Shown here in pieces: positions 1 through 7,847 of a DNA stretch of 23,099 nt. How positions within the stretch are numbered: position 1 is the stretch's first letter; every line of letters starts with the position of its first letter. The notes below the pieces were generated by a model. That model searched no databases and had not been told where the DNA came from. It worked only from the letters and a program-made list of their open reading frames with translations. A program made the translations under genes and the position numbers. Origin of the DNA: an uncultured Faecalibacterium sp. GTDB taxonomy: Bacteria > Bacillota > Clostridia > Oscillospirales > Ruminococcaceae. Location: NCBI GenBank assembly GCA_934526125.1, contig CAKSZU010000028.1:1-23099 (forward strand). Reading direction: 5' to 3'.

Positions 1-911
1 CGGCACTCCTTCTTGCCGTCGGTCAGGAAGGAGATCAGGCCCAGCAGGTCGTAGCTGGCGGTGATCAGGTTGTCCAGACCGCTGGCCTCGATGCCCATTT
101 CGGCCAGGAACTCCTTCTTCTCCTCGGGGGAGTAGTCGGCGATGTCCTCTTCGGTCTTGGCGCAGATGGGAATGTAGCGGGCACCCTCTTCCTTGGCGCG
201 GGCGGCCACCAGCGGGACGTACTTGTTGTTCTCGATGCCCTCCATCAGGTCATCCTCGCCCACATTGCAGGCGTACAGGACGGGCTTGGCGCTCAGCAGG
301 CCCATCTCGTGCAGGACGGTCATCTGCTCGGCGTCGTTCTCGTCAAAATCAAAGCTGCGGGCGGGCTTGCCGGCGCTCAGGTGGTCGGCCAGCTGCTGCA
401 GCCAGGCGGCCTCGGCGGCAGCACCCTTGTTGTTGCCGCTCTTGGCAGCCTTGGCCATCCGGCCGGCGCGGTTCTGCACCACTTCCAGATCCGAGAGGAT
501 CAGCTCATAGTCGATGGCGTCGATGTCGGAGATGGGATCCACGGCCTCGGCCTTGGTCACATCCTCCACCACATGGATGATGTTGTCGTCGTCAAAGCAG
601 CGGACCACATGCACGATGGCGTCGCACTCCCGGATGTGGCCCAGGAATTTGTTGCCCAGGCCGGCACCCTGGCTGGCACCCTTGACCAGACCGGCGATGT
701 CCACGAACTCCACGATGGCAGGGGTCTTTTTGTTGGTCTGCCACACCTCGGCCAGCTTGTCCAGCCGCTTGTCCGGCACGGCCACGATGCCGCTGTTGGG
801 TTCGATGGTGCAGAAAGGATAGTTGGCAGCCTCCGCATTCTTGGTGGAGGTGATGGCGTTGAACAGAGTGGACTTGCCCACGTTGGGCAGGCCGACGATA
901 CCGAGTTTCAT
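1..911 (-). CDS. ychF: Ribosome-associated ATPase YchF (Obg/TRAFAC family), 3' end outside window
   Basis: First 303 residues of a protein that is normally about 365 residues; the C-terminal TGS end lies beyond the window. The N-terminus has the P-loop GLPNVGKST (residues 7-15), the switch/G3 segment [10 protein letters not shown] and, in place of the usual NKxD, an NVGE-type motif in [10 protein letters not shown]. That replacement is the YchF hallmark that shifts nucleotide preference from GTP to [22 protein letters not shown] is a highly conserved YchF stretch. Family knowledge: YchF binds ribosomes and takes part in translation and stress responses. The ATG at 911-909 is chosen because AAGGAG lies about 8 nt upstream. 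The gene is transcribed away from the two-component system and has its own promoter (982-1010). The call is firm; only the end is missing. Confidence 0.97.
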   Translation of the reverse strand, partial: MKLGIVGLPNVGKSTLFNAITSTKNAEAANYPFCTIEPNSGIVAVPDKRLDKLAEVWQTNKKTPAIVEFVDIAGLVKGASQGAGLGNKFLGHIRECDAIVHVVRCFDDDNIIHVVEDVTKAEAVDPISDIDAIDYELILSDLEVVQNRAGRMAKAAKSGNNKGAAAEAAWLQQLADHLSAGKPARSFDFDENDAEQMTVLHEMGLLSAKPVLYACNVGEDDLMEGIENNKYVPLVAARAKEEGARYIPICAKTEEDIADYSPEEKKEFLAEMGIEASGLDNLITASYDLLGLISFLTDGKKEC

Positions 912-981
912 ATAAAATACGCTCCTTACACGTTTTCTGATCCGTAGCTGCCCGGAAAACGGGCATAACAATACATTTATC

Positions 982-1010
982 ATTATACGCAAAGCGAAGC
1001 AAGAGTGCAA
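982..1010 (-). promoter_or_regulatory. Sigma-A promoter of ychF
   Basis: Read on the minus strand, TTGCAC (1010-1005) and a perfect TATAAT (987-982) are separated by 17 bp. The start codon of ychF follows about 70 bp downstream. Sequence match only. Confidence 0.75.
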
Positions 1011-1083
1011 GGGTTCTGGAGAAAGAGTTGGAAGCGGAAGGTTCAGAGAAAGACAAAGTGTGAAAAAATCATACAAAACCTTC

Positions 1084-1112
1084 TTTATTTTGTCATAACT
1101 GTTCCGTATAAT
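1084..1112 (+). promoter_or_regulatory. Probable promoter of the two-component operon
   Basis: A perfect -10 TATAAT lies at 1107-1112. The -35 at the usual 17 bp distance (TTTATT, 1084-1089) is poor, while a better TTGTCA (1090-1095) is too close for this -10. A weak -35 would fit a regulated or self-activated promoter, but that is inference. The 287-bp gap 912-1198 otherwise holds only the divergent ychF promoter and the ribosome site GGAGGAGG at 1184-1191. Confidence 0.5.
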
Positions 1113-1198
1113 AAAGAATAGGAGTCTGTTGGATACACTGCTCCCGGCGATGGCTGAGGAGATTTGATTTTCGGAACCTTTACGGAGGAGGAACACTC

Positions 1199-1897
1199 AT
1201 GGCAAACGAAAAGATCCTTGTCGTGGATGACGACACCAATATCTGCGAGCTGCTGCGGCTCTATCTGACCAAGGAAGGCTATCAGGTCACCACCGCGAAC
1301 GATGGCGAAGAGGGCCTGGAAAAGTTCAATCAGGTCAAGCCCGACATGGTGCTGCTGGACGTGATGATGCCCCGGATGGACGGTCTGGAAGTCTGCCGCC
1401 GCATCCGCAAGGCAGGCAACACCCCGGTGATGATGCTGACAGCCAAGGGCGAGACCTTTGACAAGGTGCTGGGCCTGGAGCTGGGCGCGGATGATTACAT
1501 GGTCAAGCCCTTTGACACCAAGGAGGTCGTGGCCCGCATCAAGGCGGTGCTGCGCCGCTGCACCAATACCTCGGCCCAGACTGAGAACACGGAGGGCGTC
1601 ATCGAGTTCGACAACCTGCGGCTGGACATGAACAGCTACGAGCTGCGGGTCAAGGGCAAGGTGGTGGAGGCTCCCCCCAAGGAGCTGGAGCTGCTGAACT
1701 GCCTGGCCTCCCACCCGAACCGGGTCTACACCCGGGACCAGCTGCTGGACGAGGTCTGGGGCTTCGAGTACTACGGCGACAGCCGTACCATTGATGTCCA
1801 CGTCAAGCGTCTGCGCGAGAAGCTGGCCGGAGCATCCGACAAGTGGGAACTCAAGACCGTGTGGGGCGTGGGCTATAAATTCGAGGTGCGTCAGTAA
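1199..1897 (+). CDS. OmpR/PhoB-family response regulator
   Basis: A 232-residue two-domain response regulator of normal length. The receiver domain (about 1-120) shows the acidic cluster D10-D12, phospho-acceptor D54 in LLDVMMP, T81 and K103 followed by PFD. The winged-helix DNA-binding domain (about 130-230) carries the typical RTIDVHVKRLREKL and WGVGYKF segments. The start is fixed by GGAGGAGG 8 nt upstream. Its TAA shares one base with the ATG of the kinase, so the pair is translationally coupled. The kinase next door should phosphorylate D54. The target genes are not evident; the rpe/Rnf-like operon downstream is only a positional candidate, because a terminator and a separate promoter lie between. 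Confidence 0.95.
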   Translation: MANEKILVVDDDTNICELLRLYLTKEGYQVTTANDGEEGLEKFNQVKPDMVLLDVMMPRMDGLEVCRRIRKAGNTPVMMLTAKGETFDKVLGLELGADDYMVKPFDTKEVVARIKAVLRRCTNTSAQTENTEGVIEFDNLRLDMNSYELRVKGKVVEAPPKELELLNCLASHPNRVYTRDQLLDEVWGFEYYGDSRTIDVHVKRLREKLAGASDKWELKTVWGVGYKFEVRQ

Positions 1898-3411
1898 TGC
1901 GCAAAAGTATTCCGGTCACCTTCTTTTCCATGGTGGCCACCCTGCTGGTATTGGGCACGGCGGTGCTGGGCTGTTCCGAGTGGCTGCAGTTCAGCCGGTA
2001 TTTTGCGCAGGAGCGGTACGATGCGCTGGACAGCGTGGCCGAGGTGACCCAGCGGGCTGCGGATTATGTGGTGCAGCAGGCGGCTCTGCCCAAAGGGGCC
2101 GAGCTGGACGCCCTGAGTACCAAACTGGAGATCATCGGGGAGAGTGCCGAGGTGTATCTCTTCTTCACCGATGACGATGGAAAGATCCTCATTGCCTCCA
2201 GCCCCGAGATGCTGGCGGTGGACACCGTTCCGGCAGAGCTGACGGATAAGGTGCCGGAGGAGAAACCCTATCACCTGCTCAGCACACTGGACGGTGTGCT
2301 GACCGAAAAGAGCTATGTCTCGGTGCGCAGGATGCAGGATGCGGCAGGGCACGGCAGCGGCTACCTGTTCCTGTGCTCGTCCGGTGCGCGCCTGACCGAT
2401 TTCAAGGAGGAGTTCTGGTCGAACTTCTTCTTCTCGGCCTGCGTCATGCTGCTCTGCGCCAGTGTGCTGACCACCTTCCTGATGCGGAAGCTGACGGACC
2501 CGCTGCAGAAGATCACCGATGCAGCCCAGCGGTTCGGCGGGGGAGACCTGTCGGTCCGCGTGGAGGGCGTGGAAGGTGAAGGCGAAGTGGCGGATCTGGC
2601 CCGCACCTTCAACCGGATGGCGGACAACATCCAGTCCAACGATACCTCCCGCGGGCAGTTCATGGGCAACATCGCCCACGAGCTGCGCACTCCCATGACC
2701 ACCATCAAGGGCTTCATCGACGGCATCCTGGACGGCACCATCCCGCCGGAGATGCAGAACCATTACCTGCAGCTGGTCAGCGAGGAGACCGGCCGTCTGG
2801 CCCGCCTGATCCAGAATATGCTGGATCTGTCCAAGCTGGAAAGCGGGGAGTATCAGGTCAACGCCCGGATGTTCAACATCTGGGAGACCCTGACCGGCGT
2901 GGCCCTCTCGGCAGAGCAGCGGATCAACGACGGCATGATCGAGATCGACGGCCTGACCATGGATGAGAAAGTCCTGGTCTACGCGGACCCCGACCTGATC
3001 CATCAGGTGGCCTACAACATCCTCGACAACGCCATCAAGTTCACCCCGGCCGGCGGGACCATCCGCTTCGGGGTCGAAAAGCTGGGCCCGGAGGTGGAGA
3101 TCTCCATCTGGAACTCCGGGCAGGGCATCAGCCCGGAGGCGCTGCCCTATGTGTTCCAGCGGTTCTACAAAGAGGACAAGTCCCGGGGCCTCCATGCCCG
3201 GGGCGCGGGCCTCGGCCTGAACATCTGCAAGGTGCTGGTGAATCTGTCCGGCGGTCAGATCCGGGTGGAGAGCCAGCAGGGCGAGTGGTGCCGCTTTGTC
3301 TTTACGCTGCCCGCCACCCCGCCCAACCCCGGCGGCATGAAGCGCCTGCCGGACGAATCCGGGCGGCCCGTGCCGGTGGAAGAACCTGCCAGCATGAAGC
3401 CGGTCAACTGA
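1897..3411 (+). CDS. Membrane sensor histidine kinase (HAMP-HisKA-HATPase)
   Basis: 504 residues. Membrane segment 1 (about 7-27), an extracytoplasmic sensor region of about 145 residues with a PAS-like look (YLFFTDDDGKILIASSP), membrane segment 2 (about 172-196), then HAMP (about 197-250). The HisKA motif GNIAHELRTPMTTIKG has the phosphorylated H261. The ATPase domain shows the N-box ILDNAIKF (D377, N378), G1 WNSGQGI and G2 GAGLGL (436-441). All catalytic motifs are intact. Family knowledge: the protein autophosphorylates on H261 and passes the phosphate to the partner regulator encoded just upstream, whose stop codon overlaps this start. The ligand cannot be read from the sequence. A terminator follows within 10 bp, so the two genes form a self-contained operon. 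Confidence 0.95.
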   Translation: MRKSIPVTFFSMVATLLVLGTAVLGCSEWLQFSRYFAQERYDALDSVAEVTQRAADYVVQQAALPKGAELDALSTKLEIIGESAEVYLFFTDDDGKILIASSPEMLAVDTVPAELTDKVPEEKPYHLLSTLDGVLTEKSYVSVRRMQDAAGHGSGYLFLCSSGARLTDFKEEFWSNFFFSACVMLLCASVLTTFLMRKLTDPLQKITDAAQRFGGGDLSVRVEGVEGEGEVADLARTFNRMADNIQSNDTSRGQFMGNIAHELRTPMTTIKGFIDGILDGTIPPEMQNHYLQLVSEETGRLARLIQNMLDLSKLESGEYQVNARMFNIWETLTGVALSAEQRINDGMIEIDGLTMDEKVLVYADPDLIHQVAYNILDNAIKFTPAGGTIRFGVEKLGPEVEISIWNSGQGISPEALPYVFQRFYKEDKSRGLHARGAGLGLNICKVLVNLSGGQIRVESQQGEWCRFVFTLPATPPNPGGMKRLPDESGRPVPVEEPASMKPVN

Positions 3412-3417
3412 ATCTGC

Positions 3418-3463
3418 GGCCAGACTGTCCCCCTGCGGCGGGTGGGACGGCCTGGTCTTTTTT
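3418..3463 (+). terminator. Intrinsic terminator after the two-component operon
   Basis: A 14-bp stem (3418-3431 with 3444-3457; one A-C mismatch and two G-T pairs) is followed directly by six T (3458-3463). It lies 7 bp after the kinase stop. Confidence 0.85.
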
Positions 3464-3536
3464 GGTTGGAACGGGGCTTCCGGGGCGCACACACGGCCGG
3501 GTTTGCGACTTTTCCGTGAAAAACACGGCGGTGGGT

Positions 3537-3565
3537 TTGATTTTTTGCCTGTTTTCATGTAAACT
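3537..3565 (+). promoter_or_regulatory. Promoter of the rpe / Rnf-like operon
   Basis: TTGATT (3537-3542) and TAAACT (3560-3565) are 17 bp apart in an AT-rich patch that contrasts with the surrounding GC-rich DNA. It lies about 100 bp before rpe and after the terminator at 3418-3463, so rpe and the following genes form a separate unit. The leader of about 95 nt before rpe shows no riboswitch that I recognise. Confidence 0.65.
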
Positions 3566-3666
3566 ATATCTATCCATGCCTGCCCGCTGCATTGCCCGGA
3601 AAACCGGCCCGGCGGGATGACGCATGGCGAAATCTTTCTGAAAAATAACGGAGAGTACAAACAACA

Positions 3667-4317
3667 ATGACGATCATAAGTCCTTCGATCCTTTCGGCTG
3701 ATTTCATGCAGCTGGGGGCAGACTGCCGCATGGTGCTGGATGCCGGTGCGCAGATGCTGCATTACGATGTGATGGACGGCCACTTTGTGCCCAACATCAG
3801 CTTTGGCGTCCCGGTGCTGAAAAGCCTGCACAAGGGGATGCCCGCCGCCTTCTACGATGTCCACCTGATGATCAGCCACCCGCTGCAGTATGCGGAGCCC
3901 TTCATCAAGGCGGGTGCCAGCCTGTACAACTTCCACCTCGAGTGCGAGGATGACATCCAGCAGACCATCGACGCCGTGAAGGCGCTGGGCTGCAAGGTGG
4001 GCCTGACCATCAAGCCGGGCACCTCCCCCGAGGCGCTGGTGCCGTATCTGGACCAGCTGGACCTGGTGCTGGTCATGAGCGTGGAGCCGGGCTTCGGCGG
4101 CCAGAAGTTCATGCCCTCGGCGCTGGAGAAGCTGCGCTGGCTCCAGGCAGAGCGGGCAAAGCGGAGCGGCCGGTTCCTGCTGGAAGTGGACGGCGGCGTG
4201 GATGACACCACAGCCCCCCTCTGCGTAGAAGCCGGGGCCGATATCCTGGTGGCGGGCAGCGCCGTCTTCGGCGCGGCAGACCCGGCCGCGGCCGTGCGCC
4301 GTCTGGCGGCCCTTTGA
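3667..4317 (+). CDS. rpe: Ribulose-phosphate 3-epimerase
   Basis: 216 residues, the normal length. It interconverts ribulose 5-phosphate and xylulose 5-phosphate in the cytosolic pentose phosphate pathway. TIM-barrel signatures are all present: SPSILSADF at the start, HYDVMDGHFVPN with metal ligands H32 and D34 and general-base-region D37, VHLMI with the third ligand histidine, MSVEPGFGGQ (phosphate/flap loop), VDGGV with the fourth ligand aspartate, and GADILVAGSAVF. The ATG at 3667 follows GGAGAG with an 11-nt gap. The next gene starts 13 bp after the stop, so rpe is first in an operon with three Rnf-like membrane genes. That is an unusual partner set for this housekeeping gene. Confidence 0.97.
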   Translation: MTIISPSILSADFMQLGADCRMVLDAGAQMLHYDVMDGHFVPNISFGVPVLKSLHKGMPAAFYDVHLMISHPLQYAEPFIKAGASLYNFHLECEDDIQQTIDAVKALGCKVGLTIKPGTSPEALVPYLDQLDLVLVMSVEPGFGGQKFMPSALEKLRWLQAERAKRSGRFLLEVDGGVDDTTAPLCVEAGADILVAGSAVFGAADPAAAVRRLAAL

Positions 4318-4330
4318 GAGGTGCCCTGCC

Positions 4331-5335
4331 ATGGATGAAAAGCTGATCCAAAAACAGGAACAGGAGCTGGAGCGGACGGGCCGATACTACCGGCACCTCT
4401 GCTTTATGGCCATCCCGCTGCTCTGCATGTCCTGCTTCCTCTACGGCCTGCGGCCGCTGCTGCTCTGCGGCGCGGCTCTGCTGACGGGCAACCTGTGCGA
4501 CCGCCTGGTCTCGCTGCTCCGCCATCGGGTGTATCAGGCCGACGACTTTTCCAACGAGAGCTTTGCCCTTGTCATTGCCCTGCTGATGCCGGCGACCGTG
4601 GACTGGTATGTCCTCATCGCCGCCGTGCTGGCCGGTGTCCTCATCGGCAAGGAAGTGTTCGGCGGCTACGGCAGCTATCCCTTCAACCCCGCCGCCGTGG
4701 GCTATGCGGTGGCGGCGGTGTCCTGGCCGGAGCAGGTGTTCCGGTATCCCCAGCCCTACACCGGGATCCCCCTGTGGGATGCCTCCGGGGTGCCGGTGTC
4801 CGACACCATTTCCGAGACCCTGCGCAGCGGCGGCTCCCTGAACATCAGTGCGCTGTCGCTGGGGCTGGGCGAGTATGCTGCCCCCATGGGCACCGGCGCA
4901 GCCCTGATCATCCTGGCCTGCGGGCTGTTCCTCTGGATGCAGAAGGATATCCGGCTCAGCGCCGCAGTGAGCTTTCTGGCCACCAGCGCGCTGATCGCCT
5001 TCCTCTGGCCCCGTCAGGTGGGCGTGGACGGCATTGACCTGCTGCTCCGCCTGCAGTGTGTGCGGGACGAGCTGCTGACCGGTGCCATGCTGTTCAGCGC
5101 CGTGTTCCTGCTCAACGAGCCCTATACCTGCGCCCATCACCGGCTGGGCCGCATTCTCTACGGGGTGCTGGTGGGTGCGTTCACCATGGGTTTTCGGTAT
5201 TTCGGCGTCTATGAGACGGGCGTCTGCTTTGCGCTGCTCACCGTCAACAGCATCTCCGGCTGGATGGACCGCACCGAGAGCCGCCTGTATCAGCTGATGT
5301 ACCGCCGTGCGGCCGGAAAGGAGGGGGCAGAATGA
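4331..5335 (+). CDS. RnfD/NqrB-family membrane protein, degenerate flavin site
   Basis: 334 residues, very hydrophobic, about ten membrane segments, matching RnfD length. From memory of E. coli RsxD, conserved blocks align: FSNESFALVIALLMP, GKEVFGGYGSYPFNPAAVGY (RnfD: YGGLGxNPFNPAMIGY), LLTGAMLFSAVFLLNEPYT (RnfD: FFILTDPVT) and RILYGVLVGAFTMGFRYFG. RnfD normally carries FMN on Thr in a motif of the form DxxSxAT. Here the corresponding stretch is SDTISETL (157-164): it lacks the Ala and is one residue short, so flavinylation by ApbE is doubtful. The start follows GAGAGG, and the stop overlaps the next start (ATGA). Family membership is good; function as a real Rnf subunit is unlikely given the neighbours. 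Confidence 0.8.
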   Translation: MDEKLIQKQEQELERTGRYYRHLCFMAIPLLCMSCFLYGLRPLLLCGAALLTGNLCDRLVSLLRHRVYQADDFSNESFALVIALLMPATVDWYVLIAAVLAGVLIGKEVFGGYGSYPFNPAAVGYAVAAVSWPEQVFRYPQPYTGIPLWDASGVPVSDTISETLRSGGSLNISALSLGLGEYAAPMGTGAALIILACGLFLWMQKDIRLSAAVSFLATSALIAFLWPRQVGVDGIDLLLRLQCVRDELLTGAMLFSAVFLLNEPYTCAHHRLGRILYGVLVGAFTMGFRYFGVYETGVCFALLTVNSISGWMDRTESRLYQLMYRRAAGKEGAE

Positions 5336-6051
5336 AGCGTGTCGTTGCAGAAATGATCGAGCGCGACCCCGAGCGGTTCGCGCATCACGACCGTGTGTTC
5401 AAGAACAACCCCGTGGTCATGCAGGGCATGGGGCTGGCTCCGCTGGTGGTCCTGGCCACCACGGGCCGCAATGCCCTGATGCTGGCGGTGGCCGTGGCGC
5501 TGCTGCTGACGCCCTCCCGGGTGCTGGCCTGCCTGCTGAGCCGCCTGTTCCCTTTGCGGGACGAGCAGCCTGCCCCGGAAGAGCTGGAAAAGAAGCTGCT
5601 GCCCCGGGCGCTGGTGTACAGCGGCAGTGCCGCGGTGGTGTACCTCGCGGCCTATCCCATCCTGAACGCCATCTTCGGTACCGATCTGCTGACGCTGGGC
5701 ATCTACCTGCCCCTGCTGATCGTGGAGCCGCTGCTGACCTACCGCTTCGGCCGCGTGCAGGAGTCGGTACACAAGGCCGTCTCTAAGGGTCTGCGGATCA
5801 CGGTGGGCTACGCCCTGATCCTGCTGATCCTGGGCTGCCTGCGGGAGTGGCTGGCCCTGGGCTCGGTGTTCGGGGTGCAGCTGGGCCGTCCGGTCCTGCC
5901 CATGGCCGGGATGCCGGCCGGCGGCTTCATCGTGCTGGGCGTAGTGTGCGCCGTGTGGCGCGCCCTGGCCCGGAAACAGAAAGAGTACCTGAAGACCGAG
6001 GCGCGCGGCACGCTGGCTGCGTACCCCAAAAAGGAGGCGCGTGACCGGTGA
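5332..6051 (+). CDS. RnfE/NqrD-family membrane protein lacking both cluster cysteines
   Basis: 239 residues, about six membrane segments, slightly longer than usual RnfE (about 200-230). The N-terminal FKNNPVVMQGMGLAPLV aligns with RnfE WKNNxALVQLLGLCPLL; the cluster Cys is A36. LGIYLPLLIVEPLL aligns with [20 protein letters not shown]; the second Cys is P133 and the preceding Asn is E132. Also matching are LILGCLREW (RnfE: LGSLREI) and MPAGGFIVLG (LPPGAFIGLG). In Rnf/Nqr these two Cys and two in RnfA bind a [2Fe-2S] cluster in the membrane. The ATG overlaps the preceding stop by 4 bp behind AAAGGAGG, and its TGA overlaps the next start. The charged C-terminal tail (about 205-239) is cytoplasmic-type. 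Confidence 0.8.
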   Translation: MKRVVAEMIERDPERFAHHDRVFKNNPVVMQGMGLAPLVVLATTGRNALMLAVAVALLLTPSRVLACLLSRLFPLRDEQPAPEELEKKLLPRALVYSGSAAVVYLAAYPILNAIFGTDLLTLGIYLPLLIVEPLLTYRFGRVQESVHKAVSKGLRITVGYALILLILGCLREWLALGSVFGVQLGRPVLPMAGMPAGGFIVLGVVCAVWRALARKQKEYLKTEARGTLAAYPKKEARDR

Positions 6052-6656
6052 GTGAAGTGATGAATGTGGTGGGCGTGGCCTTCAGCTACGCCGTGCTGGC
6101 GCTTTTTGCCCAGAACGCCATCTTTACCCGCGGCCTGGGTGTGTCGCGCCTGATCCAGCTGGTGGGGGACGAGCGCACCAGCAGCTGGTGGTTTGCCCTG
6201 ATGCTCTGCGTCACCCAGGTGCTGGTGGCACCGCTGGCGTTCTATGCCGGCAGCTTCATTGTCGGCCTGTCCAACCGGGCGCAGCTCCGTCCGCTGGCCT
6301 ATCTGGCCTGTGTGGCGCTGGTCTGCCTGTTCGAGCATCTGATCCTGCGGGCGGTCAAAGGCCCCCGCAGCGGCCTGCTGATCCGCATCCTGCCTCTTGC
6401 CGCCGTCAACAGCGGTGTGCTGGGCACGGTGCTGGTGGAGCGCACCCAGAGCTTTACGCTGGCACAGTCCATCGGCTTTGGTCTGGGCAGCGGCCTGGGC
6501 TACCTGCTGGCCGTGGTACTGGTGACGGAGGCGTGCAACCGCCTGCGCAGCCGGGCCATCCCCGAGGCATTCCGCGGCCTGCCCATCACCCTGATCTACA
6601 TCGGTGTGCTGGCGCTGGCCATCTACGGCTTTACCGGCCATTCCGTGATCCTGTAA
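6048..6656 (+). CDS. RnfA/NqrE-family membrane protein lacking both cluster cysteines
   Basis: 202 residues, about six membrane segments, close to RnfA (about 193). FAQNAIFTRGLGVSRLIQLVG aligns with RnfA [21 protein letters not shown], with S33 at the Cys position. LPLAAVNSGVLG aligns with LPLITTNCAVLG, with S122 at the second Cys. The C-terminal IPEAFRGLPITLIYIGVLALAIYGFTG matches [27 protein letters not shown], shown here in part, so homology is clear. The GTG start at 6048 overlaps the preceding TGA by 4 bp and sits about 10 nt after AGGAGG (6032-6037). An ATG at 6060 is possible but too far from that site. No rnfB follows, unlike canonical rnfCDGEAB order. Confidence 0.82.
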   Translation: MSEVMNVVGVAFSYAVLALFAQNAIFTRGLGVSRLIQLVGDERTSSWWFALMLCVTQVLVAPLAFYAGSFIVGLSNRAQLRPLAYLACVALVCLFEHLILRAVKGPRSGLLIRILPLAAVNSGVLGTVLVERTQSFTLAQSIGFGLGSGLGYLLAVVLVTEACNRLRSRAIPEAFRGLPITLIYIGVLALAIYGFTGHSVIL

Positions 6657-6682
6657 TGGACCCCAAGGAGGGGAGTTGAACT

Positions 6683-7795
6683 ATGGCAAGATATCCCAAA
6701 CGCCAGAAAGTCAAACGCTACCGGCGCAGTTTTTACAGCCGGGAAATGCGGCTGAAAAAGGGCATCGGTATTGCCGTGCTGGTGGTGGCGGTGCTGGCGG
6801 CTGCATGGGTGGCGGCCCCCCATGTGCTGGACTGGGCCACCCATACCTGGTACACGGTGGTGCGCGACAAGGACCTCTCGGCTTCTTCCGCGGCCGACAG
6901 CAGCGCTTCCTCTGCGGCCCAGAGCGCGGCCGCCTACAGCGGGCCTGCGGCATCCTCGGAGCCGGAACAGCCGGCAGAGCCTGCCGTGAAGGGCACCGAG
7001 ATCGTGGAGGGCAGCTGGGCCGGCGTGGATGTCTCCGCCCTGACCGATGAAGCCGCCATCCGCACGGCAGCCCAGCAGCTGAAGGCGCAGGGCGCGGCCT
7101 ACGGTGTCGTGACCCTGAAGGACACCGACGGACTGGTGTATTACGCTTCCCGGACGGCAGTGGGCGCGGCCAATGCAGCTCCCACCCTCATCGACCCGGC
7201 GCTGGTGGCCTCCATCTTCAAGGAGGAGGGCATCATCCCGGTGGCAGAGCTGGCCGCCTTCCGCGACCCCGCCGGAGCCCGCGCCGACCATGCCCTGGCC
7301 ATCCGGTACAAGAATCAGGAATACCTCTGGCTGGACAACAAGGCTTCGGCAGGGGGCAGCCCCTGGCTGAACCCCTATGCGGCGGAAACCGTGCAGTATA
7401 TCGGGGACCTCATCGCAGAGCTGCAGCAGGACGGCTTTGAGCAGGTGCTGCTGGAGAACGTGCAGTTCCCCTCCTCCACCAGCTCCAAGCAGGACTACGG
7501 CACCACCGGCGGAGTGGACCGCGCCGGGCAGCTGGCGGCGGACATCACCGCATGGCAGACCCGCTTCGGGGATACGGTGACCCTCTGGTACGGCTATACG
7601 CTGGCCGAGGTCACCGGCACTTCCACCACGCTGGGGGCACCGGCACCGCAGCTGGGCGTGAAGAACCTTCTGGTAAAGGTCCCGGCATCGTCCACGCTGG
7701 ACGGGACGGCCCGGGAGGAACTGACCCTCAGCCTGACCGAGGCCGGGGTGGAGCATATCGTCATCCGGGACAATGCAGCCGGTTACTTTGAGTGA
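6683..7795 (+). CDS. Membrane-anchored DUF4015-like (putative glycoside hydrolase fold) protein
   Basis: 370 residues. A very basic cytoplasmic N-terminus (1-26), one membrane anchor (about 27-47), a Ser/Ala/Pro-rich linker (about 66-105) and an extracytoplasmic domain (about 106-370). The block SPWLNPYAAETVQYIGDLIA...QDGFEQVLLENVQFP resembles DUF4015 proteins (pattern WVNPY...Y...IA.E....GFDEIQFDYVRFP), a putative TIM-barrel glycosidase family. The usual Asp-Tyr of FDYVRFP is replaced by Glu-Asn here, so activity is uncertain. The gene lies 26 bp after the RnfA-like gene with a strong AAGGAGGGG site, hence the same operon. Inference: it works at the cell surface or wall together with the membrane trio. 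It could instead be a non-catalytic carbohydrate-binding barrel. Confidence 0.62.
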   Translation: MARYPKRQKVKRYRRSFYSREMRLKKGIGIAVLVVAVLAAAWVAAPHVLDWATHTWYTVVRDKDLSASSAADSSASSAAQSAAAYSGPAASSEPEQPAEPAVKGTEIVEGSWAGVDVSALTDEAAIRTAAQQLKAQGAAYGVVTLKDTDGLVYYASRTAVGAANAAPTLIDPALVASIFKEEGIIPVAELAAFRDPAGARADHALAIRYKNQEYLWLDNKASAGGSPWLNPYAAETVQYIGDLIAELQQDGFEQVLLENVQFPSSTSSKQDYGTTGGVDRAGQLAADITAWQTRFGDTVTLWYGYTLAEVTGTSTTLGAPAPQLGVKNLLVKVPASSTLDGTAREELTLSLTEAGVEHIVIRDNAAGYFE

Positions 7796-7847
7796 ACCGG
7801 CACGAACCTGTGCTTTTCTTTCAATGTGAGAGAGTGAGGAATGTGAT

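Noticed and set aside
1090..1118. TTGTCA at 1090-1095 as -35 of the response-regulator promoter
   Set aside because: It is 11 bp from the perfect TATAAT, which is too close; with a normal spacer no acceptable -10 follows.
1891..4332. Very long open frame on the minus strand opposite the kinase and rpe genes
   Set aside because: It mirrors genuine plus-strand genes with complete family motifs; its product is low-complexity, Gln/His-rich and lacks any family pattern. Open antisense frames are expected in GC-rich coding DNA.
7779..7818. Terminator between the DUF4015-like and DUF1015 genes
   Set aside because: CCGGTT/AACCGG and GCAC/GTGC hairpins near TTTTCTTT are short and poorly placed relative to the T run; I cannot decide whether the operon ends here.
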